64,000 nucleotides of DNA. Source: Massilia phosphatilytica. GTDB lineage: Bacteria; Pseudomonadota; Gammaproteobacteria; Burkholderiales; Burkholderiaceae_D. Positions 34,992-43,716 of this stretch are shown piece after piece. The translations under genes and the position numbers were made by a program. A model generated the notes under the pieces. That model ran no database searches. It was not told where the DNA came from and was given only the letters and a program-made list of their open reading frames with translations. The first letter of the stretch is position 1; the number at the start of each line of letters is the position of its first letter. The stretch is taken from contig NZ_PUIP01000007.1 in NCBI RefSeq assembly GCF_002968015.1, positions 265,439 through 329,438 of the forward strand, written 5' to 3'.

Positions 34992-37154
34992 TCAGGACGC
35001 GATCGGCCGCACCGAACCGGGCACGACGAACGCATCGAACGTGCGCACCATGTCCTGCACGAACGGATCGGCATCGACGGTGGCCTCGGCCTCGCGTTGC
35101 AGCCGCTCGCGCCGCGCCTTGGCCTCGGCGCTGGCCGTGTACCAGGTCGGCGCGATCTCGGTCTCGACGTTCACGCGCACGGCGGGAAAGCGTTCCTGCA
35201 GCGCCGCGCACAGCTTTTCGCTGTTGCCGCTGGCGCGCAGCGTGTCGACGGGGACGCGCAGGCGGAACGTCGCGGCGGCGCCATCGGCCACGCACTCGAC
35301 CAGCTCGGTCTGGAAAGCCAGCTGCTGGGCCACGCCGCGCAGCGGCAGCGACGCGGCCAGCGCCGGCCAGTTGCCATCCCAATCGATGGCCGGCACGGGC
35401 GTGATGACATAGGCGTACGGCGGCGCGGAAGGTGCGGCGACGCGGGCCGGCACCGGGGGCGCCTGCACTGCCGGGGTGTCCATGGCCACGGCACTGTCGT
35501 CGGAAAACTCGGTGACCCAGGCCGGCGGCTCGTCGTCGGCCACGGCCTGCTCGTCGGCCTGACCCTGCGCCGGCTGGCGCATCATCGCCGGCTGCGACGG
35601 GGCGGCGGACTGGGGCTGCGTCCGCGCGGCGGCAGCGGCGGCGCCGTTCGGCGCGCCCTGGTCCCATGGCGCCGGCGCGGCCGCGCGCGCGGGGGCGCCC
35701 GGGACTGGCGCCGCCGGCGCGGCAACTGATGCGGATGGTGCGGCCGGCGGTTCAGCCGCCGGGGCCGGACGCCGCGGCGCACCGCCCATGCGGGAACCGG
35801 CGCGTGCCGCTTCCAGTGCGGCATCGAGGGCCGCACGGGCCGACGTCATCGCGCGGCCGGCACCTTGTGCGGACGGCGCGGCTGCCGGTGCGGATGCGGG
35901 CGCAGGTGCCGCGGCAGCGCTCGGGCCGGCCGGACGTGCCGCCGCAGCCGGCGCCGCGGAGGCAGCGGCTGCCGCGGGACGCGCCGGCGCTGCCTGCGGC
36001 ATCGTGCGCGCCAGCACTGCCGGTGCCGGAGACGCCGCCTGCTCGGCGCCGCCCTGTCCAGGACGGAACGCCAGCATGCGCAGCAAGGTCATCGTGAAGC
36101 CCGCGTACTCGTCCGGCGCGAGGCCGATCTCGTTGCGGCCAATGACGGCGATCTGGTAGTACAGCTGCACTTCCTGCGGATCGAATTGCGTCGCCAGGCG
36201 CTGGATGTCGGCCAGTTCCGGCAGGTCGTCCGGCAGCGCGGCGGGCACGGTCTGCGCCAGCGCGATCCGGTGCAGCAAGGTGCCCAGGTCCTGCAGCGCG
36301 CCGTTGTACGACAGGCTGCGGCTGGCCATCTCGTCCGCGACGGCCATCAGGTCGGCGCCGTCCTGGTTCGCGAGCGCATCGAGCAGGCGGACCAGGTAGG
36401 ACTGGTCGAGCGCGCCCAGCATGCCCTGCACGGCGTCGAGCGTGACGGCGCCGGCCGCATAGGCGATGGCCTGGTCGGTCAGCGACAGCGCGTCGCGCAT
36501 CGACCCGTGCGCACCCTGTGCGAGCAGGCGCAGCGCGGGCTGCTCGAACGTCACGCCTTCCTGGCCGAGGATGTTTTCCAGATGGCCCACGATATGCCCG
36601 GGCGGCATCTGCTTCAGGTTGAACTGCAGGCAGCGCGACAGCACGGTCACGGGAATCTTTTGCGGGTCCGTCGTCGCGAGGATGAATTTCACGTGCTCGG
36701 GCGGTTCTTCCAGCGTCTTCAGCATCGAGTTGAAGGCGTGGTTCGTGAGCATGTGCACCTCGTCGATCATGTAGACCTTGAAGCGTGCATTGCTCGGCGC
36801 GTAGACCGCCTGTTCCAGCAACTGGGCCATCTCGTCGACGCCACGGTTCGACGCGGCGTCCATCTCGACGTAGTCGACGAAGCGGCCGGCGTCGATCGCG
36901 CGGCACGGTTCGCACTGGCCGCACGGCGCCGCCGTGATTCCGCCTTCCCCGTCCGGCCCGACGCAGTTGAGCGACTTGGCCAGGATGCGCGACAGCGTGG
37001 TCTTGCCCACCCCGCGCGTGCCGGTGAACAGATAAGCGTGGTGCAGCCGTCCGGTACGCAAGGCATGGGTCAGCGCACGGACGACGTGCTCCTGGCCAAC
37101 CAGCGTTTCGAAGTTCCGGGGACGGTATTTGCGGGCGAGGACTTGATAGGACAT
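34992..37154 (-). CDS. dnaX: DNA polymerase III subunits gamma/tau
   Basis: A 720-residue clamp-loader ATPase. The start MSYQVLARKYRPRNFETLVGQ is canonical. Walker A is GTRGVGKTTLS, the zinc module is CGQCEPCRAID, Walker B is VYMIDEVHML and the sensor is ATTDPQKIPVTVLSRCLQF. After about residue 370 comes a long Ala/Pro-rich linker typical of tau. The C-terminal part (from about 560) should bind the polymerase alpha subunit. A slippery heptamer for making gamma was not found by eye. First gene of the dnaX-ybaB-yciI-recR operon. Confidence 0.97.
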   Translation of the reverse strand: MSYQVLARKYRPRNFETLVGQEHVVRALTHALRTGRLHHAYLFTGTRGVGKTTLSRILAKSLNCVGPDGEGGITAAPCGQCEPCRAIDAGRFVDYVEMDAASNRGVDEMAQLLEQAVYAPSNARFKVYMIDEVHMLTNHAFNSMLKTLEEPPEHVKFILATTDPQKIPVTVLSRCLQFNLKQMPPGHIVGHLENILGQEGVTFEQPALRLLAQGAHGSMRDALSLTDQAIAYAAGAVTLDAVQGMLGALDQSYLVRLLDALANQDGADLMAVADEMASRSLSYNGALQDLGTLLHRIALAQTVPAALPDDLPELADIQRLATQFDPQEVQLYYQIAVIGRNEIGLAPDEYAGFTMTLLRMLAFRPGQGGAEQAASPAPAVLARTMPQAAPARPAAAAASAAPAAAARPAGPSAAAAPAPASAPAAAPSAQGAGRAMTSARAALDAALEAARAGSRMGGAPRRPAPAAEPPAAPSASVAAPAAPVPGAPARAAAPAPWDQGAPNGAAAAAARTQPQSAAPSQPAMMRQPAQGQADEQAVADDEPPAWVTEFSDDSAVAMDTPAVQAPPVPARVAAPSAPPYAYVITPVPAIDWDGNWPALAASLPLRGVAQQLAFQTELVECVADGAAATFRLRVPVDTLRASGNSEKLCAALQERFPAVRVNVETEIAPTWYTASAEAKARRERLQREAEATVDADPFVQDMVRTFDAFVVPGSVRPIAS

Positions 37155-37248
37155 ACCGCGATTTTACCGTAGACCGGGCCAGGCGCGGCAACATTAGACG
37201 GTCGTCGGGAATTCCCCTACACTGATATTTTTCTTTCAATTAGGAAAA

Positions 37249-37920
37249 ATGAAAATCTCGTTGCGCATACCGCTGGTCCTCGCTTCCCTGCTGCTCGCGC
37301 TCCCGGGCCATGCCGCCGAACGCGAATGGCTCCCGTACCGCAAGCTCGTCGACATCATCAAGGTCGACAAGTTCGACGCCCTGTCCCCGGCCGAGCGCGA
37401 CAAGGTCATCCTGTACGCCAAGCTGGTGCCGGTGAACAAGGCACTCTCGCCGCTGGATGCGGGCCTCGTCGTCGTGGACGGCACCAGCCGGACGCCGCTG
37501 CCGCTCGATGCCAGCGGCCGCGCACGCATGGCGCTGAACCCGCAGTGGATGGCGCACGATGCGCAGATCTGGACGAGCCTGCCGAAGGGCGAAAAGATGA
37601 GCATGGGCTTCGACCTGGGCGCCGTGCTGCCCGAGACGACGCAGTGGCACTACGCGACTGTGATGGGCGCGATCCCACAGACCAATGCCGCGATCGGCAA
37701 GGTCGCCGGGGCGCTGAGCCTGTTCGTGCCCACGATGAAATCCGTGATCTTCAAGTTCGACAAGCCGGCCCAGCTGACCATCAAGTCCGCCGGTGGCGAC
37801 AAGCGCTATGCGAGCGATGCCAAGAACCATGTCAGGCTCAAGCTCGACGACGCCATGCTGAAGGAAAACCCGCTGGTGGAAGTGTCGGTGCGCCCGCTCG
37901 AAGCGGAGATCGACGAATGA
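37249..37920 (+). CDS. Periplasmic protein, DUF2987-like
   Basis: A 223-residue protein with a clear signal peptide (MKISLRIPLVLASLLLALPG, cleavage after GHA). The mature part begins EREWLPYRKLVDIIKVDKF and continues with LSPAERDKVILYAKLVPVN. I associate this pattern with DUF2987, a family without known function. It contains no cysteine in the mature part and no catalytic motif. It is divergent from dnaX and convergent with the SRP RNA gene, whose 3' end lies 12 bases beyond its stop codon. Confidence 0.7.
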   Translation: MKISLRIPLVLASLLLALPGHAAEREWLPYRKLVDIIKVDKFDALSPAERDKVILYAKLVPVNKALSPLDAGLVVVDGTSRTPLPLDASGRARMALNPQWMAHDAQIWTSLPKGEKMSMGFDLGAVLPETTQWHYATVMGAIPQTNAAIGKVAGALSLFVPTMKSVIFKFDKPAQLTIKSAGGDKRYASDAKNHVRLKLDDAMLKENPLVEVSVRPLEAEIDE

Positions 37921-37931
37921 AGAAGGTAGTA

Positions 37932-38027
37932 GGCGAGCCTGATCTGCGGCACTTGCGGTGAACGGCTTTGGCTGCTTCGTTCCCGACCTGACCAGGTAAA
38001 CCATGCCACAATGCGCAGGGGCCCGCC
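37932..38027 (-). ncRNA. ffs: Signal recognition particle RNA (4.5S type)
   Basis: The minus strand carries the highly conserved SRP core GGTTTACCTGGTCAGGTC, then GGGAACGAAGCAGCC, including the tetraloop region and both asymmetric loops bound by Ffh. Flanking arms GGCGGGCC (38020-38027) and GGCTCGCC (37932-37939) pair and define the ends, giving about 96 nt, normal for the small bacterial form. The RNA pairs with Ffh to target proteins to the membrane. Confidence 0.93.
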
Positions 38028-38034
38028 AGCTCGC

Positions 38035-38063
38035 ATTATAACCGGTAACAAGCATGCCGGCAA
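38035..38063 (-). promoter_or_regulatory. Sigma-70 promoter of the SRP RNA gene
   Basis: On the minus strand TTGCCG (38058-38063) and a perfect TATAAT (38035-38040) are 17 bases apart. Transcription would start about seven bases downstream, matching the folded 5' end of the SRP RNA. Confidence 0.85.
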
Positions 38064-38130
38064 ACCACCGTCGGATGCGCTGCGCATACCTATATAGAGT
38101 GCGTGCGTATCCGACGGCATCAAACAGGCG

Positions 38131-39630
38131 TCACAACCCCAGCTGCTGCCAGATCCCGTCCACACGTGCCTTCACTTCCGGCGTCATGACGATGGGCGTA
38201 CCCCACTCCCGGTTCGTCTCGCCCGGCCATTTATTCGTGGCATCGATACCCATCTTGCTGCCCAGGCCGCTGATCGGCGACGCGAAGTCGAGGTAGTCGA
38301 TCGGCGTGTTGTCGACCATGACCGTGTCGCGGGTCGGGTCCACGCGCGTCGTGATGGCCCAGATCACTTCCTTCCAGTCGCGCACGTCGACATCCTCGTC
38401 CACGACGACGATGAACTTCGTATACATGAACTGGCGCAGGAAGCTCCACACGCCGAACATCACGCGCTTGGCGTGGCCGGCGTACTGTTTCTTCATCTGC
38501 ACGACGGCCATGCGGTAGCTGCAGCCCTCCGGCGGCAGATAGAAATCCGTGATCTCCGTAAACTGTTTCTGCAGCAGGGGCACGAACACTTCGTTCAGCG
38601 CCACGCCCAGCACGGCCGGCTCGTCGGGCGGCTTGCCCGTGTAGGTCGAGTGGTAGATCGGGTCGCGCCGCATCGTGATGCGGTCGATCGTGAACACGGG
38701 GAACCAGTCCTGCTCGTTGTAATAGCCGGTGTGGTCGCCGTAGGGCCCTTCCAGCGCGTGCTCGAAGCCCGACGGGTGGTTCTCGTCCGGATAGATATGA
38801 CCCTCGAGCACGATCTCGGCCGACGCCGGCACGCGCAGCTCGCTCCCGATCGCCTTCGTCAGGACGGTCCGCTGGCCGCGCAGCAGGCCGGCGAACTGGT
38901 ATTCGGACAGCGTGTCCGGCACGGGCGTCACCGCGCCCAGGATCGTGGCCGGGTCGGCGCCCAGCGCCACCGCCACCGGATACGGCTGGCCGGGATGGGC
39001 GATGCAGTGTTCACGGAAGTCGAGCGCCCCGCCGCGGTGCGCGAGCCAGCGCATGATGACCTTGTTCGGCCCCAGCACCTGCTGGCGGTAGATGCCCAGG
39101 TTCTGGCGCTTCTTGTTCGGCCCCTTCGTGATCACGAGGCCCCAGGTGATCAGCGGCGCGACGTCGCCCGGCCAACAATGCTGGATCGGCAGGCGGGACA
39201 GATCCACGTCGGCACCCTCCCAGACGATTTCCTGACACGGGGCACCCTTCACTTCCTTGGGCGCCATGTCCCATACGGCCTTGACGAGCGAGCCGAGGTC
39301 CATGATGTCCCGGAAACCCTTGGGCGGCTCCGGCTCCTTCAGGCGCGCCAGCACGTGGCCGATCTTGCGCAACTCGCCCACGTCGTCCGCGCCCATGCCC
39401 AGTGCCACGCGACGCGGGGTGCCGAACAGGTTGGCCAGCACGGGGATTGGATAGCGGCGGCCGGCGGCGTCCACCGGGTTTTCGAACAGCAGCGCGGGTC
39501 CGCCGGCGCGCAATGTCCGGTCGCACACTTCCGTCATTTCAAGATTCGGTGAAATAGGCGCGGATACGCGCTTGAAGTCACCGTTTTCTTGCAACTTAGC
39601 AATAAAATCACGCAGATCAGAATAGTTCAT
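38131..39630 (-). CDS. ubiD: UbiD 3-polyprenyl-4-hydroxybenzoate decarboxylase
   Basis: A 499-residue decarboxylase of ubiquinone biosynthesis that needs prenylated FMN made by UbiX. Family features include [20 protein letters not shown] at the N-terminus, [20 protein letters not shown], and the active-site region [20 protein letters not shown] with the conserved Arg-Glu-Glu set. The C-terminus contains [20 protein letters not shown]. The length matches E. coli UbiD. It is a single gene here, with about 470 non-coding bases upstream. Confidence 0.96.
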   Translation of the reverse strand: MNYSDLRDFIAKLQENGDFKRVSAPISPNLEMTEVCDRTLRAGGPALLFENPVDAAGRRYPIPVLANLFGTPRRVALGMGADDVGELRKIGHVLARLKEPEPPKGFRDIMDLGSLVKAVWDMAPKEVKGAPCQEIVWEGADVDLSRLPIQHCWPGDVAPLITWGLVITKGPNKKRQNLGIYRQQVLGPNKVIMRWLAHRGGALDFREHCIAHPGQPYPVAVALGADPATILGAVTPVPDTLSEYQFAGLLRGQRTVLTKAIGSELRVPASAEIVLEGHIYPDENHPSGFEHALEGPYGDHTGYYNEQDWFPVFTIDRITMRRDPIYHSTYTGKPPDEPAVLGVALNEVFVPLLQKQFTEITDFYLPPEGCSYRMAVVQMKKQYAGHAKRVMFGVWSFLRQFMYTKFIVVVDEDVDVRDWKEVIWAITTRVDPTRDTVMVDNTPIDYLDFASPISGLGSKMGIDATNKWPGETNREWGTPIVMTPEVKARVDGIWQQLGL

Positions 39631-39763
39631 TGAATTTTTAATTCTTTTTTACATCTTTTGAGGTGTGCTAACAATCGTCGGCAAGTGGTTGATTTGCCAA
39701 AGAATTGATGAGCGTGTGGGCGTTCTTTAGATCTAAAAGTAATAGAACGCGTGAGTGCTAGTA

Positions 39764-39792
39764 TTGACTTGATATAAACCAGCTTCTACAAT
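39764..39792 (+). promoter_or_regulatory. Strong sigma-70 promoter in the ubiD-transglycosylase gap
   Basis: TTGACT (39764-39769) and TACAAT (39787-39792) are exactly 17 bases apart. The non-coding gap runs from 39631 to 40100, so transcription from here would give a leader of about 300 nt before the transglycosylase start at 40101. The leader contains several GC-rich inverted repeats (for example near 39860-39880) but no riboswitch class I recognise. Confidence 0.7.
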
Positions 39793-40100
39793 CCGCCGTA
39801 TCAAGTGAGACAGGCCCGTCCAAGACGTGATTCTAGCCGGTCTCATTCTTTCACGGGGTCGGGGCCCCAGCGACATTTTAGGAGTGTTTTCACTGGGCGT
39901 CTGCCCAACCAACCCCGAGACAGTTGTTTAGCTACTGGGCGCCTCCACTGCAGCGCGGCCCAGCTGAAGCAAGCAATGACGGCGTTCCTCGACCGCTACG
40001 AGCGGCGACGGACGGTTTTCTGATGCACGGCATGAGTACGCTCGAACGCTGCGCCCCTGCGCGGTGACGGGATGGCTTTTTCCGCGACAAAGGAGAGACG

Positions 40101-41027
40101 ATGATCCATCGCTTCATCGGCACGAGCGCAAGGCTCGTCCAACAGATGGCCAGCCAGCCAGTCACGTGGTCTTCCGTGATCAAAGCGGCACGCGGTGTTT
40201 TGACCACCGCACAACATACCTTGACCGTTTTCGGTCTTTCCGCAGTAGCAATGATTGCCCTGCTGTACAGCCGCCCCGATTTCGCAAAACGGGTGTCGGA
40301 TTTCCTGAGCCCGCAACACGCCGTGCCGGCGCAGGTCGCCACCGCCAATCCCGCGATCCAGCTCGTCGCAGCGCGCGGCGCGGACGCCGTCGAGATCGCG
40401 AACGGCGACGACAAGGCCGCGAACCGCCCCACCCGTCAGCAGAAGTACGTGACGGACTGGCTGTCGCGCCGTTACCGCGTGGCCGGCGACGCCGCCAACA
40501 TGCTCGTCACGACCGCATACAGCACGGCGCACGAGATCAAGCTGGACCCGCTGCTGATCCTGGCCGTAATGGCCATCGAATCGGGCCTGAATCCGTTCGC
40601 GGAAAGCCCGATGGGCGCGCAGGGCTTGATGCAGGTGATGTCCAAGGTCCACAGCGACAAGTTCGAGGAAGTCGGCGGCTCGCAGGCGGCCCTGAATCCG
40701 GTGGCCAACATCCGTGTCGGCGCCCTGATCCTGAAGGATTATGTGAATCGCACGGGCTCCGTCGAAGGTGCCCTCAAGAGCTACGTCGGCGCCGCTGCGG
40801 CCGACGACGACTCCGGCTACGGCTCCAAGGTCCTGACCGAATACAAGCGCCTGAAACAGGTCGCGAGCGGCAAGAACGTACCGATCTACTTCCCGCCGGC
40901 GTCGGCGCCGGTCCCGAGCACGACCCTGGCCCAGAAATCGTCCACCGTGTCGGCCAAGCCGGACACCGCGTCGACCGAATCGGCACACGGCAGCAACCAG
41001 AGCGGCGAGACCGTCGCCGGACTCTGA
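40101..41027 (+). CDS. Lytic transglycosylase (SLT domain)
   Basis: A 308-residue protein. A hydrophobic segment (LTVFGLSAVAMIALLYS, about residues 36-52) anchors or exports it. The transglycosylase domain is at about 145-255: ILAVMAIESGLNPFAESPMG with catalytic Glu160, then AQGLMQVMSKVH and NIRVGALILKDYV. It cleaves peptidoglycan glycan strands to 1,6-anhydro products. GGAGAG lies seven bases before the ATG. The C-terminal 60 residues are Ser/Pro/Ala-rich and probably disordered. A clear terminator follows. Confidence 0.92.
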   Translation: MIHRFIGTSARLVQQMASQPVTWSSVIKAARGVLTTAQHTLTVFGLSAVAMIALLYSRPDFAKRVSDFLSPQHAVPAQVATANPAIQLVAARGADAVEIANGDDKAANRPTRQQKYVTDWLSRRYRVAGDAANMLVTTAYSTAHEIKLDPLLILAVMAIESGLNPFAESPMGAQGLMQVMSKVHSDKFEEVGGSQAALNPVANIRVGALILKDYVNRTGSVEGALKSYVGAAAADDDSGYGSKVLTEYKRLKQVASGKNVPIYFPPASAPVPSTTLAQKSSTVSAKPDTASTESAHGSNQSGETVAGL

Positions 41028-41054
41028 GTCCAACCCAACACTCCTTTCCTGGTC

Positions 41055-41095
41055 GAAAGCCACCGTCGGCGCTAGCTGCGGTGGCTTTCATTTTT
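41055..41095 (+). terminator. Intrinsic terminator of the transglycosylase gene
   Basis: GAAAGCCACCG (41055-41065) pairs perfectly with CGGTGGCTTTC (41079-41089), followed by ATTTTT. Confidence 0.88.
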
Positions 41096-41097
41096 CC

Positions 41098-41266
41098 AAT
41101 TCGGGGTCAGAGCCCTTTTTCAGGCACGATCCTTGGAGCAAAGCCGTTCCCCGGACCGTCCTGCCCAGCACTGCACGCCGACGAGACGCCGATGCCTTTG
41201 CCGGCGTTGGCGTCCGTTTTGTTTGCTATCTGGACATTGATCCGAAATGTGCTCTGACCCCGAATT
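41098..41266. repeat. 169-bp element with 16-bp perfect terminal inverted repeats
   Basis: AATTCGGGGTCAGAGC at 41098-41113 is repeated in inverted form at 41251-41266. The interior (about 137 bases) has no gene. It fills the gap between two convergent terminators exactly. Ends of the GGGGTCAGAGC type occur, as I recall, around REP-associated (Y1) transposase genes and short mobile repeats in betaproteobacteria, so this is probably a non-autonomous, MITE-like copy. No direct target duplication is obvious. Confidence 0.7.
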
Positions 41267-41272
41267 TGGACG

Positions 41273-41302
41273 AAAAAAAACCGTCCCGGTTTCCCGGGAC
41301 GG
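41273..41302 (-). terminator. Intrinsic terminator of the ribBA-ribH-nusB operon
   Basis: CCGTCCCGG (41281-41289) pairs with CCGGGACGG (41294-41302). Read leftwards it is followed by eight T residues. It lies just beyond the nusB stop codon. Confidence 0.9.
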
Positions 41303-41334
41303 CTTTCACCGTATCCATGTAGCGGGTAACGAAA

Positions 41335-41805
41335 TCAGCGGCGCGTGTCCGCCGCCACTTCGTCCGGACGCAGCTCGCCGGCCAGGCGGTCGAGCACGCC
41401 GTTCACGTACTTGTGGCCATCGATACCGCCGAACGACTTGGTCAGTTCCACGGCCTCGTTGATCACGACGCGGTACGGGATCTCGATCTGGTTCTTCAGT
41501 TCGTACGCGCCGAGCAGCAGGACGGCGTGTTCGATCGGCGACAGTTCCGCGATCGGACGGTCGACGGTCGGGGCGATCACCTCGCGCAGATCGACCGACT
41601 GGGCGATCGCGCCGTTCAGCAGCGCCGTGAAGTACTCGCCGTCGGCCTTGTCGAAGCCGTGCGCGCTGCGGATGTTCGTGACGATCGTGGAGGCCGGTTC
41701 ATTGTTCAGCAGCCATTGATACAGCCCCTGCAGTGCGAACTCGCGTGCGCGGTGGCGCGGCGTGCGGTTCTTGTTGGGATTGGCGTGCAATGTCTTGTCA
41801 GTCAT
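41335..41805 (-). CDS. nusB: Transcription antitermination factor NusB
   Basis: A 156-residue RNA-binding protein of normal length. It has RHRAREFALQGLYQWLLNN, LSPIEHAVLLLGAYEL and the typical end PYRVVINEAVELTKSFGGID with HKYVNGVLDRLA. NusB with NusE (S10) binds boxA RNA in rRNA operons. The ATG at 41805 gives the expected N-terminus; a longer frame would run back into ribH. It follows ribH by 13 bases, the common ribH-nusB pairing. Confidence 0.96.
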   Translation of the reverse strand: MTDKTLHANPNKNRTPRHRAREFALQGLYQWLLNNEPASTIVTNIRSAHGFDKADGEYFTALLNGAIAQSVDLREVIAPTVDRPIAELSPIEHAVLLLGAYELKNQIEIPYRVVINEAVELTKSFGGIDGHKYVNGVLDRLAGELRPDEVAADTRR

Positions 41806-41818
41806 GGTTGTACTCGAT

Positions 41819-42298
41819 TTACTCTTCTTCGGCCTGCAGTTCTTCCAGACCCAGCAGCAGGTTGGCCATCTCGACCGCGACACGCGCCGCGTCCGTGCCC
41901 TTCTCGGCCATGCGGGCTTCCGCCTGCTCGTCGTTCTCGGTCGTCAGCACGGCGTTGGCGATCGGCATGCCGTAATCCAGGCCGATGCGGGTGATGCCGG
42001 CGCCCGACTCGTTCGACACGAGCTCGAAATGGTAGGTCTCGCCGCGGATGACGGCGCCCAGCGCGATCAGCGAGTCGAACTGCTGCGTCTCGGCCATCTT
42101 CTGCAGGGCCAGCGGGATTTCCAGCGCGCCCGGGACGGTCACATGCAGGATGTCCTCGTCGGCCACGCCCAGGTGCTTCAGCTCTGCCAGGCATGCCGAC
42201 AGCAGGCCATGGCCGACATCGGCATTGAAACGTGCCTGCACGATACCGATGCGCAGGCCTTCACCTGCCATATTGCTTTCAAAAGTTCCTACCGTCAT
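41819..42298 (-). CDS. ribH: 6,7-dimethyl-8-ribityllumazine synthase
   Basis: A 159-residue enzyme of normal length that joins 5-amino-6-ribitylamino-uracil and dihydroxybutanone phosphate. Visible motifs are [40 protein letters not shown] and [20 protein letters not shown]. The ATG at 42298 gives the standard short N-terminus. It lies between ribBA and nusB in one leftward operon. Confidence 0.96.
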   Translation of the reverse strand: MTVGTFESNMAGEGLRIGIVQARFNADVGHGLLSACLAELKHLGVADEDILHVTVPGALEIPLALQKMAETQQFDSLIALGAVIRGETYHFELVSNESGAGITRIGLDYGMPIANAVLTTENDEQAEARMAEKGTDAARVAVEMANLLLGLEELQAEEE

Positions 42299-42351
42299 GG
42301 CTATGCCTCTTGTTCTCTTGTTTCGTGAATTAATGGGTGAATGGTACCGCG

Positions 42352-43467
42352 TTATGCAGGAATGTCGCAGCCGGGCTTGGCCACGTAGCCGGACACCTCG
42401 AGATCGAAACCTGCCATCGACGGCATCTTGCGCGGATTGGCCAACAGCTTCATCTTGCGTACGTCGAGCTGGCGCAGGATCTGCGCGCCGATACCATAGG
42501 TGCGCAGGTCCAGGTTGGCCGCGCGGCCGACCGGGCGGGCCGGCTTGTCCTGGAACTGGGCGAACAGTTCGTCGGCCGTCTCGGCGCAGTCGAGCAGCAC
42601 GATGACGCCCGCCTCCGCCTGCTTCACAGCCTGCATCGCGGCGGCGAGATTCCACGAGTGGGACGTGGAGGCGCTGTCCAGCAGGTCGAGGATCGAGACG
42701 GGCTGGTGTACGCGCACGAGCGTCTCGCGGTCTTCCTGCGGCGTGCCGTGGACGAGCGCCAGGTGCGCCGAGCCGCTCGGCTTGTCGCGGAAGGCGACCA
42801 GCTTGAACTCGCCGTGCACGGTGGCCAGCGGACGCTCCGCCACGCGCTCGACGAGGGTCTCGTTCTGGCTGCGGTAATGGATCAGGTCGGCGATCGTGCC
42901 GATCTTCAGATTGTGTTCCTGCGCGAATTCCAGCAGGTCCGGCAGGCGCGCCATCGTGCCGTCTTCCTTGATGATCTCGCAGATGACGGACGCCGGGGTC
43001 AGGCCCGCCATTTCCGTCAGGTCGCAGCCCGCTTCCGTATGGCCGGCACGCATCAGCACGCCACCCTTGACGGCACGCAGCGGGAAGATGTGGCCCGGCT
43101 GGACCAGGTCTTCCGGCTTCGCATCCTTCGCCACCGCCACCTGGATGGTGCGCGCGCGGTCGGCTGCCGAGATGCCGGTCGTGACGCCTTCGGCCGCCTC
43201 GATCGAGACGGTGAAGTTGGTGCCGAACGACGTGCCGTTACGGGTCGTCATCATCGGCAGTTCGAGGCGGTCGCAGATCTCCTCGGACAGGGTCAGGCAG
43301 ACGAGGCCGCGCGCATGGCGGATCATGAAATTGATCGCCTCGGGCGTGACGTGCTCGGCGGCCAGGACCAGATCGCCTTCGTTCTCGCGGTCTTCCTCGT
43401 CGACCAAAATGACCATGCGCCCGGCGCGCAGTTCGTCAACGATTTCCTGGGTGGTGGAGATGGGCAT
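42352..43467 (-). CDS. ribBA: RibB (DHBP synthase) fused to a degenerate RibA-like domain
   Basis: A 371-residue fusion. Residues 1-205 are 3,4-dihydroxy-2-butanone-4-phosphate synthase with [23 protein letters not shown]-type substrate loop [12 protein letters not shown] and [11 protein letters not shown], all intact. Residues about 206-371 align with GTP cyclohydrolase II by position and by ends such as [16 protein letters not shown] and [13 protein letters not shown]. They lack the zinc-binding cysteines (the usual C-x10-C-x-C set) and the catalytic segment. The second half is therefore probably inactive, as described for RibBX-type proteins, and a separate RibA should exist elsewhere. First gene of the ribBA-ribH-nusB operon. 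Confidence 0.93.
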   Translation of the reverse strand: MPISTTQEIVDELRAGRMVILVDEEDRENEGDLVLAAEHVTPEAINFMIRHARGLVCLTLSEEICDRLELPMMTTRNGTSFGTNFTVSIEAAEGVTTGISAADRARTIQVAVAKDAKPEDLVQPGHIFPLRAVKGGVLMRAGHTEAGCDLTEMAGLTPASVICEIIKEDGTMARLPDLLEFAQEHNLKIGTIADLIHYRSQNETLVERVAERPLATVHGEFKLVAFRDKPSGSAHLALVHGTPQEDRETLVRVHQPVSILDLLDSASTSHSWNLAAAMQAVKQAEAGVIVLLDCAETADELFAQFQDKPARPVGRAANLDLRTYGIGAQILRQLDVRKMKLLANPRKMPSMAGFDLEVSGYVAKPGCDIPA

Positions 43468-43716
43468 GTGGATTCCTCGAGAGTACGGACCGGCTGGTGC
43501 GGAAATCCGCTATTTTAAAGGATTTGCCAGTCCTCGGCCGTATCCCCGTCGGGCGGCGGCGCACTCTAGAGTCCCGCTACCACTGCCGCCGCCCTGTTTC
43601 GTTGCATAATGACAACGACCCGCTTTGTCCGGCCTGCGTTACATCATGCTCATTTACAAGTGTGGCCTAAGTCGGGCAAGGTAGAATGATTTTTTCCGTG
43701 CTGAGGACGTCGTCGC

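Noticed and set aside
43468..43716. Possible FMN riboswitch before ribBA, or before ribD and ribE
   Set aside because: None of the conserved FMN aptamer blocks could be found upstream of any of the rib genes.
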